Positions 26,435-34,269 of a stretch of DNA of 64,000 nucleotides are shown one piece after another. Each line of letters starts with the position of its first letter. The stretch's first letter is position 1. The notes under the pieces were generated by a model. It had not been told where the DNA came from and did not search any database. It saw only the letters and a program-made list of their open reading frames with translations. This DNA is from Actinomyces respiraculi (GTDB taxonomy: Bacteria > Actinomycetota > Actinomycetes > Actinomycetales > Actinomycetaceae): contig NZ_CP063989.1 in assembly GCF_014595995.2 (NCBI RefSeq), positions 1,488,001 through 1,552,000 on the forward strand. The letters are read 5' to 3'. The translations under genes and the position numbers were made by a program.

Positions 26435-27199
26435 GTGAGGACTGTCGTCGTCATCCCGACCTACAACGAGATCGAGTCCCTGCCCGGCGCGCTTAAGCGT
26501 GTGCGCGCCGCGGCGCCCGAGGCCCACATCCTCGTCGTCGACGACTCCTCACCGGACGGCACGGGTGCCTTCGCGGACGCCCGGGCCGCGGAGGACGACC
26601 ACGTTCACGTGCTGCACCGCAAGGAGAAGAACGGCCTCGGCCCGGCCTACCTCGCAGGCTTCGCCTGGGCGCTGGACGCCGGCTACGAGCTCATCGTGGA
26701 GATGGATGCGGACGGCTCGCACCGCGCTGAGGACATGGCGCTGCTCCTCCAGCGCGCCGAGATGTCGGACGCTCCCGACCTCGTCATCGGCTCGCGATGG
26801 GTCTCGGGCGGCGCCACCGAGGGCTGGGACGCGCGGCGCGTGGCCCTGTCGCGAGCGGGCAACCTCTACATCAACGTCATGCTCGGCACGCGCGTGAAGG
26901 ATGCGACGGCGGGATTCCGCGTGTACACCGCCTCCATCCTGCGCCGCCTGAACCTGTCGCGGGTCGAGGCCCTCGGCTACGGCTTCCAGGTCAACATGAC
27001 CCTGCTGGTCGAGGAGGCGGGCGGCCGGATCGTGGAGATGCCGATCACCTTCGTTGAGCGTGAGGCCGGCCAGTCCAAGCTCTCAGGGGGCATCTTCACC
27101 GAGGAGCTGACCCTGGTGACCAAGTGGGGGCTGCGCCGACGCGTCGCTCAGCTCGATGGCCTCGTGCGCGAGGTGCGCGAGCGGGTTGTGAGGCGCTGA
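26435..27199 (+). CDS. ppm1: Polyprenol monophosphomannose synthase
   Basis: A 254-residue family 2 glycosyltransferase that transfers mannose from GDP-mannose to polyprenyl phosphate. The donor-binding motifs VVDDSSPDGTG and VEMDADGSH, the acceptor loop GSRWVSGG and the family motif YGFQVNMTL are present. It has no C-terminal membrane helices, so it works at the inner membrane face as a soluble or peripheral enzyme. Position directly after lnt (17 nt) matches the actinobacterial Lnt-Ppm1 pair. The product feeds protein O-mannosylation and mannolipid synthesis. The start is GTG after AGGAGGAG. Confidence 0.9.
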   Translation: MRTVVVIPTYNEIESLPGALKRVRAAAPEAHILVVDDSSPDGTGAFADARAAEDDHVHVLHRKEKNGLGPAYLAGFAWALDAGYELIVEMDADGSHRAEDMALLLQRAEMSDAPDLVIGSRWVSGGATEGWDARRVALSRAGNLYINVMLGTRVKDATAGFRVYTASILRRLNLSRVEALGYGFQVNMTLLVEEAGGRIVEMPITFVEREAGQSKLSGGIFTEELTLVTKWGLRRRVAQLDGLVREVRERVVRR

Positions 27200-27204
27200 G
27201 CCGC

Positions 27205-27558
27205 TCAGAAGCGCTGGCGGTAGATCTCGCCCGAGCGCAGGAGCTCGAGCCGTTCCTCGAGGAGGACCTTGAGCTCGTCGAGGGAACGGCGCTCCAGGAG
27301 CATGTCCCAGTGGGTGCGCGGCGCCTTCTTGGGTTCGTCGGACTCGGTCTCCTCCTCGCCGCGCAGGCTCGCGGTTTGACCGCACTCGGGGCACTCCCAG
27401 GTGGGCGGGATCTCCGCCTCCAGGGACATGGGGACGGTTGTCACATGGGCCATCGGGCACTCGAAGGTGACCATCTGGCGCTCGGCGAACTCGACGCCCT
27501 CCTCGGACTCCATCGACTTCGCGCCGATGGTCATGCCACGCAGTGCGCGGTCTGCCAT
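27205..27558 (-). CDS. rbpA: RNA polymerase-binding protein RbpA
   Basis: RbpA (117 residues) binds RNA polymerase and the principal sigma factor and stabilises open promoter complexes. It is confined to actinobacteria. It has an N-terminal tail, a zinc-ribbon-like core (FECPMAHVTTV...WECPECGQTA), a basic linker and the sigma-interaction helices (RTHWDMLLERRSLDELKVLL). AAGGAGAGG precedes the ATG. It converges with ppm1, leaving 5 bp between the stop codons, so transcription of the pair will interfere unless terminated inside a gene. Confidence 0.96.
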   Translation of the reverse strand: MADRALRGMTIGAKSMESEEGVEFAERQMVTFECPMAHVTTVPMSLEAEIPPTWECPECGQTASLRGEEETESDEPKKAPRTHWDMLLERRSLDELKVLLEERLELLRSGEIYRQRF

Positions 27559-27794
27559 GTTGTTGCCTCTCCTTGAAGATCACCTGATGATCACCGTCGG
27601 TCCCATGGCATACATGACATAGCAGCCCGGGACGGCGGCACGGGACCTGTTGGCTGCAACGCCTCCACCGACCGGATTGTTCCTGGCGGGACGTGCGTGT
27701 GTGTCCGGCGGCCATGCTACCGGGTGGCGGGCAGGCGCCATGTACACCCGTCTGGGCGGGCACGTGAGCGCTGAGGGCAGGGCATAATCAGCCC

Positions 27795-28919
27795 ATGGCC
27801 ACCAAGCGCATCGGCATCCTGACCGCTGGCGGAGACGCCCCTGGACTCAACGCGGCGATCCGCGGATTCGGCAAGGCGGCGATCCAGGAGTACGGGTGGG
27901 AGCTCATCGGCTTCCGTGACGGCATGCGCGGTCTGGCCGAGAACCGCTTGACTGCGCTGGACGCATTCTCGCTGTCCGGCATCCTCACCACCGGCGGGAC
28001 CATGCTCGGCACGAGCCGTGACAAGGTCCACCGCATGATGGTTGACGGCGAGGAGCGGGACATGGTGCCCACCATCGTTGAGAACTACGAGCGCAACGAG
28101 CTGGACGCACTCGTGTGCCTCGGTGGGGGAGGCACGGCCAAGAACGCCCGCCGACTCATGGACGCCGGGCTCAACGTCCTCCACCTGCCCAAGACGATTG
28201 ACAACGACATCGTCGAGACGGACTCGTCCTTCGGCTTCTCCACGGCGCTGGAGATCGCCACCGAGGCCGTGGACCGCTTGCACTCAACCGCCCACTCCCA
28301 CCACCGCATCATCCTCACCGAGATCATGGGCCACCGGGCGGGGTGGCTGGCGCTCGGCGCCGGTATCGCCGGGGGAGCGGACGTCATCCTCCTGCCCGAG
28401 ATCCCCTACGACGTCGACGCCATCGCTCAAAGGATCGAGCGGCGCCGCTCGCACGGCTCCAACTTCTCCGTCGTCGCGGTCGCCGAGGGGGCGCTGTCGC
28501 GCGAGGACCGCGAGGAGATCGACCACGCGCAGGCCCTGGTCAAGGAGGCCTCGTCGCCGGAGTCGAAGGCGGCGGCCAAGCGGGGTGTCAAGCGCCTGGA
28601 GGCCTCCCACCGGGCGAACACCTTCACCTTGGCCTCCCAGCTCGAGGAGCGCACCGGGCTTGAGGCCCGGGTGACGATCCTGGGTTACGTCCAGCGCGGT
28701 GGCACGCCGAACGCCGCTGACCGCCTGCTGGGCACCCGCCTGGGCGTGGCCGGGGCGCGGGCGATCGCCGACGGCTCCTTCGGTGTCATGGTGGCGGACC
28801 GCGGCCACGGCACGGAGCTTGTGCCGCTGCGCCGGGTGGCGGGCAAGGTCAAGTACGTGCCGCGTGATCACGAGTGGATCGAGGCGGCGCGCGCCGTCGG
28901 AACGGCGCTGGGGGACTGA
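27795..28919 (+). CDS. pfkA: 6-phosphofructokinase, PPi/mixed-substrate clade
   Basis: A 374-residue group III phosphofructokinase of glycolysis. It has [18 protein letters not shown], the fructose-6-phosphate site [20 protein letters not shown] and the [14 protein letters not shown] segment. The lysine of PKTIDND (K124 in E. coli numbering) is the mark of PPi-using or mixed enzymes. The phosphate-donor loop reads GGGGT where E. coli has GGDGS and typical PPi enzymes have GGDDT. Donor specificity therefore cannot be settled by sequence. CATAAT ends 6 nt before the ATG, so the mRNA is probably leaderless. Confidence 0.92.
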   Translation: MATKRIGILTAGGDAPGLNAAIRGFGKAAIQEYGWELIGFRDGMRGLAENRLTALDAFSLSGILTTGGTMLGTSRDKVHRMMVDGEERDMVPTIVENYERNELDALVCLGGGGTAKNARRLMDAGLNVLHLPKTIDNDIVETDSSFGFSTALEIATEAVDRLHSTAHSHHRIILTEIMGHRAGWLALGAGIAGGADVILLPEIPYDVDAIAQRIERRRSHGSNFSVVAVAEGALSREDREEIDHAQALVKEASSPESKAAAKRGVKRLEASHRANTFTLASQLEERTGLEARVTILGYVQRGGTPNAADRLLGTRLGVAGARAIADGSFGVMVADRGHGTELVPLRRVAGKVKYVPRDHEWIEAARAVGTALGD

Positions 28920-28961
28920 GCCCCCTGTGCGAGGGCCGACGCGGGATGATTGGATAGTCGT

Positions 28962-29555
28962 ATGAGTAGCAACGTCGCTTCTTCTCCGTCCGCTGAGACC
29001 GTCTACCTGCGTCCGCTGCGCGACGACGACGCCGAGGCCGTGCGCCGTGCCTTCACGGGCTCGACGGGGATGTCCTTGGAGGGCAGCGTGGTCGACCTCG
29101 AGTCTGCGCAGACTTATGTCAGAACGCGTTCGGACGCGAGCTCGCCCCTGCATGGCTGGGCCATCGTGGGTGGGGATGACGTCCTCATGGGTCTCGTCTC
29201 CGTTGCCGCGGATGAGGACAACGGCACGGGCGCGCTCAGCTTCTGGATGGGGGACGACTACCGCGGCCGCGGGCTGACCCGCCGTGCGGTGGCGACGGTG
29301 GCTGACTGGGCGCTGTCCGACGACGGCCTGGTCCTGGACCGTCTGGAGCTCGAGCACGTGTCCTCGTACCGTCACGCCGGCAACATTGCGCGCGCCGCGG
29401 GCTTCCTGCAGGAGGGCGTGCTGCGCGAGGCGCGTCTGGTCGAGGTGCACGACGGCGAGGACGTGGTGCTCGTGCGCGAGGATGTCGTCATCTACGGGCG
29501 TCTCAAGGACGACCCGACCCCGATCGTCGCCCGCCTGGAGATGCGCCCGGCCTGA
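28962..29555 (+). CDS. GNAT-family N-acetyltransferase, RimJ/RimL-like
   Basis: A 197-residue acetyltransferase of the RimJ/RimL type (Acetyltransf_3). It starts VYLRPLRDDDAEAVRRAFTG and has the acetyl-CoA region SFWMGDDYRGRGLTRRAVATV followed by LDRLELEHVSSYRHAGNIARAAGF. The acceptor is unknown; related enzymes modify ribosomal proteins, antibiotics or small amines. It begins 42 nt after pfkA on the same strand. An in-frame GTG/ATG choice exists; ATG 28962 fits the usual length. Confidence 0.8.
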   Translation: MSSNVASSPSAETVYLRPLRDDDAEAVRRAFTGSTGMSLEGSVVDLESAQTYVRTRSDASSPLHGWAIVGGDDVLMGLVSVAADEDNGTGALSFWMGDDYRGRGLTRRAVATVADWALSDDGLVLDRLELEHVSSYRHAGNIARAAGFLQEGVLREARLVEVHDGEDVVLVREDVVIYGRLKDDPTPIVARLEMRPA

Positions 29556-29578
29556 ACGCCCTCTCTCACATATCGCCG

Positions 29579-29592
29579 ATAATGTACATTAT
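29579..29592. promoter_or_regulatory. Perfect 14-bp AT-rich palindrome
   Basis: ATAATGTACATTAT is a perfect palindrome in a region of otherwise very high G+C. It is flanked by ATCGCC and GGCGAT (29572-29577 and 29601-29606), which are themselves inverted. It lies between the ends of two convergent genes, where a promoter operator is not expected. Confidence 0.6.
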
Positions 29593-29611
29593 GTCATTCT
29601 GGCGATGCGGA

Positions 29612-29636
29612 GATGCCCGACCGCACGCCGGGCATC
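29612..29636. terminator. Hairpin between convergent genes
   Basis: GATGCCCG and CGGGCATC form an 8-bp perfect stem with a 9-nt loop, between the acetyltransferase and the convergent membrane-protein gene. The T-tract is weak (CTCCCCTT), so it is a possible terminator only. Confidence 0.5.
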
Positions 29637-29653
29637 CTCCCCTTCCAGCCGCG

Positions 29654-30079
29654 TCACGGCCAGGATCGCGTCACCCGCACCTGAGTCATCCGCACGCTCA
29701 TGCTGCGCGCGGCGCGTCGCGCCTGGTGCGTCGCCCACAGCACGCTCGCACCGCTGATGAAGGACAGCGCGCCTATCGGCCACAGCACCACCGCCGCCAG
29801 CCCGCTCGTGCCAAGAATCATCGCCAGGCCGACGACGACGCCCAGCACCCCGACGACCGTCCCCGTGTGCCACACCGGGCTGAGCACCCCCGAGACGTTC
29901 CCCGACCCGTCAGTGGCAGACACCTCCCACTGACCCGACGCACCGTCGTCGGCGACGACCCTCTCGCTCCCCGTGGAGTTGGTGTCATAGACATTCATGT
30001 CGCGCAACGGACCGTGCGGCCCTATGAGGAAGGTACCCCGGGCACCATCGGGCGTCTGCGCGCCTCTCATCGTTGTCAT
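29654..30079 (-). CDS. Hypothetical membrane protein
   Basis: A 141-residue protein that I cannot assign. The first ~65 residues are polar and rich in glycine, serine and aspartate. Two membrane helices follow (GTVVGVLGVVVGLAMILG and AAVVLWPIGALSFISGASVL) and then a short basic tail (RRAARSMSVRMTQVR). The positive-inside rule places the tail in the cytoplasm and the two helices as a hairpin. The ATG was chosen because TAACGT lies 7 nt before it (leaderless). The upstream in-frame extension has no coding character. Confidence 0.65.
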   Translation of the reverse strand: MTTMRGAQTPDGARGTFLIGPHGPLRDMNVYDTNSTGSERVVADDGASGQWEVSATDGSGNVSGVLSPVWHTGTVVGVLGVVVGLAMILGTSGLAAVVLWPIGALSFISGASVLWATHQARRAARSMSVRMTQVRVTRSWP

Positions 30080-30192
30080 ACGTATGACGTTAGGCCCATC
30101 TCCTGCTCGTATCCCCCTGTGCACCTGTGAGACCTCTGAGAAACGGGACCTGTGTGAGGCCGGAACACATGCAGGGGCTACTGTGTTGGTCT

Positions 30193-30843
30193 GTGCCCGC
30201 ACTTCCACGCTCCACCCCCTTCCCCACCGCCGTCTTCCTCGGGGACTCCATCACCACCGGCTGGCAGGCCATCACGCACCCGCGCAACCGCTGGACCTCA
30301 CTCGTGTGCGAGCACCTGCGCTGGCGCGAGGTCAACCTCGCCGACGACGGCATGGGTTTCTTCGCCCGCCGCGGCGGACACCTGCCCGGCGGTGGGCGCA
30401 CCCCCTCGTCCCGGGACACCACCTGGCTCGAGACCGTCCTGCGCGCCGAGCCCGATGTCGTCACCGTGAGCCTCGGGCTCAACGACGCCGTGCTGCTGCC
30501 CTCCCAGCTCGAGCTCATCCAGCAGGCTGTTGAGCACGACCTGTCCTTCCTCGCCTCCCGGCTGCGGGGCGTGAGCGTCGTCGTCGCCCCCTACTTCCCC
30601 ACCCTCGGCGTCGGGCCGCGCTTCGAGCTCGTGCGCCGCATGGTCCACGAGCAGGCAACGACACTCGGTCTTGTCTCAACCGATGCCATGAGCCTGGCGA
30701 TCGACGGCGACGAGGACCTGCTGAGCGTCGACGGCATCCACCCGAACGACGCCGGTCACGCCGCCATCGCCCGCTCGATGATCCGCCTCTACGAGGACCT
30801 GGTCCCGGCGCTGTGCTCCCCCGCGCCCGGCCCTTCAGCCTGA
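30193..30843 (+). CDS. SGNH/GDSL-type hydrolase
   Basis: A 216-residue esterase-like SGNH hydrolase. Block I is VFLGDSITTGW with the catalytic serine near residue 15, block III is SLGLNDAV with asparagine, and block V is DGIHPNDAGH with the aspartate-histidine pair. It has no signal peptide, so it acts in the cytoplasm on an ester that cannot be named. GTG 30193 was chosen because TACTGT lies 8 nt before it; earlier in-frame codons do not look coding. It ends about 100 nt before the LacI regulator on the same strand. Confidence 0.8.
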   Translation: MPALPRSTPFPTAVFLGDSITTGWQAITHPRNRWTSLVCEHLRWREVNLADDGMGFFARRGGHLPGGGRTPSSRDTTWLETVLRAEPDVVTVSLGLNDAVLLPSQLELIQQAVEHDLSFLASRLRGVSVVVAPYFPTLGVGPRFELVRRMVHEQATTLGLVSTDAMSLAIDGDEDLLSVDGIHPNDAGHAAIARSMIRLYEDLVPALCSPAPGPSA

Positions 30844-30948
30844 AAGGAGCGGTCACCGGGCGCTGACAACAGCGCTCACCGCCCGGAGAGGCCACCCGGT
30901 GGCATAGTGTGTGCGGGATACCTGTGTCACATGTATGAGGAGTTCCCT

Positions 30949-31956
30949 GTGCCCCACCACCGCGAGCCCACGCTCGCCGACGTCGCCGAACGGGCGGGGG
31001 TCTCCCTCACCACCGTCTCCCGGGTGCTCAACAACCGCGGCTACCTCTCCCAAGCCACGCGCTCGTGCGTCGCCGAAGCCATCAAAGAGCTCGGCTACCG
31101 CCCCAACCAGGTGGCACGTGCCCTGCACGGCAAGTCCACACACAGCATCGGCATCATCGTGCCCACCGTGGCCCTCCCCTTCTTCGGCGAGCTGTCGTCC
31201 GAGATCGAGGACGCCCTGGCGGAGCACGGCTACCGTACGCTCATCTGCAACTCCCTGGACCGGCGGGACCGTGAGCACGACTACCTCGACCTGCTCGTCT
31301 CCCACCGGGTCGACGGGATCATCTCCGGCGCCCACAACGAGGACCTCAGCGAGTACCGCAGCATCCACAAGCCGCTGGTCGCAGTGGACCGGGACCTGTC
31401 GCCCATCGTGCCGAACGTGCGCTGCGCCAACGAGGACAGCGCCCGCCAGGCCACCGAGCACCTGCTCGCGCGCGGTGCGCGCCGTCCGGCGCTGCTGACC
31501 TCCCGTACGGGAGCCCACAACCGTCGTGAGGCCGGCTACCGGGCGGTGCTCGAGGAGGCCGGTATCGAGCCGGTCATCATCGCGATCGACTTCCACACCC
31601 CCGATGAGCGGCGCGCACAGATGATCCGTGAGGGCCTCGATGCGCTGAGGGACCAGGTGGACGCCGTCTTCGCCACGGATGACCTGTCCGCAGCCGACGC
31701 CCTGGAGTGGGCCCATGCGCGCGGGCTTGACGTGCCCGGCGAGTTCAAGGTGGTCGGCTTCGACGGCACGGCGGCGCTGCGCCGGGCACTGCCGGGGCTG
31801 ACCACGGTGCAGCAGCCGATTCGCGCCATCGCCCGCACCGCCGTCGACCTGCTCCTGGAGCAGATCACGGCCCTACGTGACGACGACGAACGTCCCCGGC
31901 CGGCACACCAGGTCATCGAGCTGCCGGGCACCTTGCTCCAGGGCCGCACGACCTGA
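30949..31956 (+). CDS. scrR: LacI-family transcriptional regulator, probable sucrose regulator
   Basis: A 335-residue LacI/GalR repressor. The helix-turn-helix and hinge read TLADVAERAGVSLTTVSRVL and ELGYRPNQVARAL. A periplasmic-binding-type sugar domain follows (IGIIVPTVALPFFGEL, VVGFDGTAALRRALPGLTTV). GTG 30949 was chosen since GAGGAG precedes it by 6 nt and the length fits the family. The next two genes downstream, on the opposite strand, encode a sucrose PTS and a sucrose-phosphate hydrolase, so it is probably their repressor. The assignment to sucrose is by context. Confidence 0.82.
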   Translation: MPHHREPTLADVAERAGVSLTTVSRVLNNRGYLSQATRSCVAEAIKELGYRPNQVARALHGKSTHSIGIIVPTVALPFFGELSSEIEDALAEHGYRTLICNSLDRRDREHDYLDLLVSHRVDGIISGAHNEDLSEYRSIHKPLVAVDRDLSPIVPNVRCANEDSARQATEHLLARGARRPALLTSRTGAHNRREAGYRAVLEEAGIEPVIIAIDFHTPDERRAQMIREGLDALRDQVDAVFATDDLSAADALEWAHARGLDVPGEFKVVGFDGTAALRRALPGLTTVQQPIRAIARTAVDLLLEQITALRDDDERPRPAHQVIELPGTLLQGRTT

Positions 31957-31998
31957 CCCTCTCCCCCACCGAGCGTCCTCTCCCCCACCTAGACGGCC

Positions 31999-32035
31999 GA
32001 GGGCCGGCACCCCGTGTTCCGGGATGCCGGCCCTC
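31999..32035. terminator. Bidirectional terminator between scrR and scrA
   Basis: GAGGGCCGGCA and TGCCGGCCCTC form an 11-bp perfect stem, extended by an inner CCC/GGG pairing. It lies between the stop codons of two convergent genes. There is no T-tract, but a stem of this strength is common at actinobacterial gene ends. Confidence 0.75.
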
Positions 32036-32054
32036 GTGCTGCGTACGTCAGGCC

Positions 32055-34076
32055 TTACACCTGCACCGGGGCAGGCACGACGCTGTAGAAGGCGTCGCCG
32101 CGCTGCACCTCGCCGGTGTGCTCGTCAGCCAGGCCGCCGAAGGCGGTCGCGTTCGACACGACGACGGGGGTGACGGTCTGATACCCGGCGGCCTTGACCG
32201 CGGCCCAGTCGACGTCGACCAGCGGCTGGCCGCGACGGATGGTGTCGCCCGCCCTGACCCGAGCCGTGAAGTGCTTGCCGTCGAGCTGGACGGTGTCCAT
32301 GCCGACGTGGATGAGCAGCTCGATGCCTGAGGCGGAGCGGATACCGTAGGCGTGGGCCGTCGGGAAGGCGACGAGAACCTCGCCGTCGACCGGCGAGACG
32401 ACCGGTCCCTCAGCGGGGTCAACGGCCAGGCCCGGGCCGAGCAAGCCGGAGGAGAAGGTCGGGTCCTCAACCTCGGCCAAGGCGATGGCGCGGCCCGCGA
32501 TGGGAGCGGTGACCGTGTAGTCGGTGGCGGCCTCGGCGGGCAGCTCGACGGCGTGGCTCTCGTGGGCAGTGACTGCGGCCGCCTCCAGGGCCTTCTCGTC
32601 CTCGTCGGTCACGACGTCACCGCCCAGTGAGGCGGCGCCACGGGTGGAGCCGTAGACGAAGGCGGCGGCGAAGGCGAGGGCGAAGACGATGAGCTCGAGG
32701 ATGAGGTAGGTCGCGATGTCCTGCGGGCGGATCGACACGAAGCCGACGAAGCCCGCAGCGCCCAGGGCCTGGCCGCGTACGTCGAAGATGGAGACGAGGG
32801 CGGAGCCGATGGCAGCGGCGCCCATACCGATGAAGAAGGGCCAGCGCAGGCGCAGGTTGACACCGAAGATGGCGGGCTCGGTGATGCCGAAGACGGCGGA
32901 GGCACCACCGGCACCGGCCAGGCCCTTCATCTTGGCGTCCTGGGTCTTGAAGAAGACGGCGAGGGCGACGGCGCCCTGGGCGACGTTGGCCATGGAGGCG
33001 ATGGGGAAGATGAAGTCGCCCACGCCCTGGGTGATGAGCGGGATCTCGATGGCCGGGAAGGACTGGTGCAGGCCGGTGACGACGATGGGCGAGTAGACCA
33101 GGCCGAAGAGCAGGCCGCCGAAGAGGCTGAGGTTGTCGTAGCTCCAGGCGATGCCGTCGGTGAGCCACTGGGCGAGCTGGCGGGTGATCGGGCCAATGAT
33201 GATGAAGGCGAGGAAGCCCGTGACGAGCATCGTGAACAGTGGCGTGAGCAGGAAGTCGGCAGTGCCCGACAGCCACGTGTGCAGGCGCTTCTCGATGACG
33301 CACATGACGAAGGTGACGGCGAGCGTCGGGATGACCTGGGCCTGGTAGCCGATCTTGGCGACCTCCATGCCGAACAGGTGCCAGTACTCGACCGTGGACT
33401 CGCCGACGAGTGCTGCGCCGGTGTTCCAGGCGTTGAGCAGGTCGCTGGAGACCATGGCACCACCGATGGCGGCACCGAGGTAGACGTTGCCCCCGAAGCG
33501 CTTGGCTGCGGAGAAGCCAATGAGGATCGGCAGGAAGGAGAAGGCGGCCGCGGAGATCATGTTGACCAGGGCCGCGTAGTCGGTGAGCCACGTCCACCGG
33601 TCGACGAGGGAGTACATGCCCTGGGGGTTGTCGTTGGTGATGTAGGCCGAGGAGGTGAAGAAGTCGGCGGTCAGGACGTTGTTGAGCGCCATCATGAGGC
33701 CGCCGGCGATGAGGGCGGGCAGGACCGGGACGAAGATGTCCGCGACCATCTTGATGAAGCGGGAGAAGACGTTGCCGCCCTTAGCGGCCTGCTCCTTGGC
33801 CTCGTCCTTGGAGACCTCCTTGACGCCTCCGCTGCGCACCATGTGGGCGAAGACCTGGTCGACGTCGCCGGGGCCGACGATGATCTGGAACATGCCGCCG
33901 GCGATGAAGGTGCCCTTGAGGTCGGGGTCCTTGTCGAGGGCGGCCTGGTCGACCTTGTCCATGTCGGCCAGAACGAGTCGCAGGCGTGTCGCGCAGTGCG
34001 CGGCCGCGGTGATGTTGTCGGCGCCTCCGACATACGTCAGGACGTCCCTGGCTACGCGGGCATGATCCATTGCCAC
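32055..34076 (-). CDS. scrA: PTS sucrose transporter, EIIBCA
   Basis: A 673-residue three-domain permease that imports and phosphorylates a sugar using phosphoenolpyruvate. The N-terminal EIIB domain has the phosphorylated cysteine C28 (AAHCATRLRL). EIIC has about ten helices with LHQSFPAIEIPLI and GITEPAIFGVNLRLR, as in sucrose and beta-glucoside permeases. The C-terminal EIIA domain has the phospho-histidine in LLIHVGMDTVQLDG. The adjacent GH32 hydrolase makes sucrose the likely substrate. GTG 34076 was chosen because AAAGGAG precedes it by 6 nt; ATG two codons later is the alternative. Confidence 0.88.
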   Translation of the reverse strand: MAMDHARVARDVLTYVGGADNITAAAHCATRLRLVLADMDKVDQAALDKDPDLKGTFIAGGMFQIIVGPGDVDQVFAHMVRSGGVKEVSKDEAKEQAAKGGNVFSRFIKMVADIFVPVLPALIAGGLMMALNNVLTADFFTSSAYITNDNPQGMYSLVDRWTWLTDYAALVNMISAAAFSFLPILIGFSAAKRFGGNVYLGAAIGGAMVSSDLLNAWNTGAALVGESTVEYWHLFGMEVAKIGYQAQVIPTLAVTFVMCVIEKRLHTWLSGTADFLLTPLFTMLVTGFLAFIIIGPITRQLAQWLTDGIAWSYDNLSLFGGLLFGLVYSPIVVTGLHQSFPAIEIPLITQGVGDFIFPIASMANVAQGAVALAVFFKTQDAKMKGLAGAGGASAVFGITEPAIFGVNLRLRWPFFIGMGAAAIGSALVSIFDVRGQALGAAGFVGFVSIRPQDIATYLILELIVFALAFAAAFVYGSTRGAASLGGDVVTDEDEKALEAAAVTAHESHAVELPAEAATDYTVTAPIAGRAIALAEVEDPTFSSGLLGPGLAVDPAEGPVVSPVDGEVLVAFPTAHAYGIRSASGIELLIHVGMDTVQLDGKHFTARVRAGDTIRRGQPLVDVDWAAVKAAGYQTVTPVVVSNATAFGGLADEHTGEVQRGDAFYSVVPAPVQV

Positions 34077-34172
34077 CCGGGTCTCCTTTCTCTGGGGCCC
34101 GGTCGCTCGGCGGTGAGCGGGAATGGGAGGCGGGACGCGGGGACGTCGCGACCACCAGTCCGACCAGACCTG

Positions 34173-34188
34173 TGTCAATCGATGGTCA
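34173..34188. promoter_or_regulatory. Possible LacI-type operator upstream of scrA
   Basis: TGTCAATCGATGGTCA is an imperfect palindrome centred on ATCGAT, of the size and central CG expected for LacI-family operators. It lies about 100 nt before the scrA start and just past the scrB stop. The nearby LacI regulator is the obvious candidate to bind it. Confidence 0.4.
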
Positions 34189-34269
34189 CATTACCGCGGC
34201 CTACTTCTGTCCCAACAGACTCGCATAACGTGATGCGGAGCACATACTGGCGGTGGGTGTCGCGCGCGC

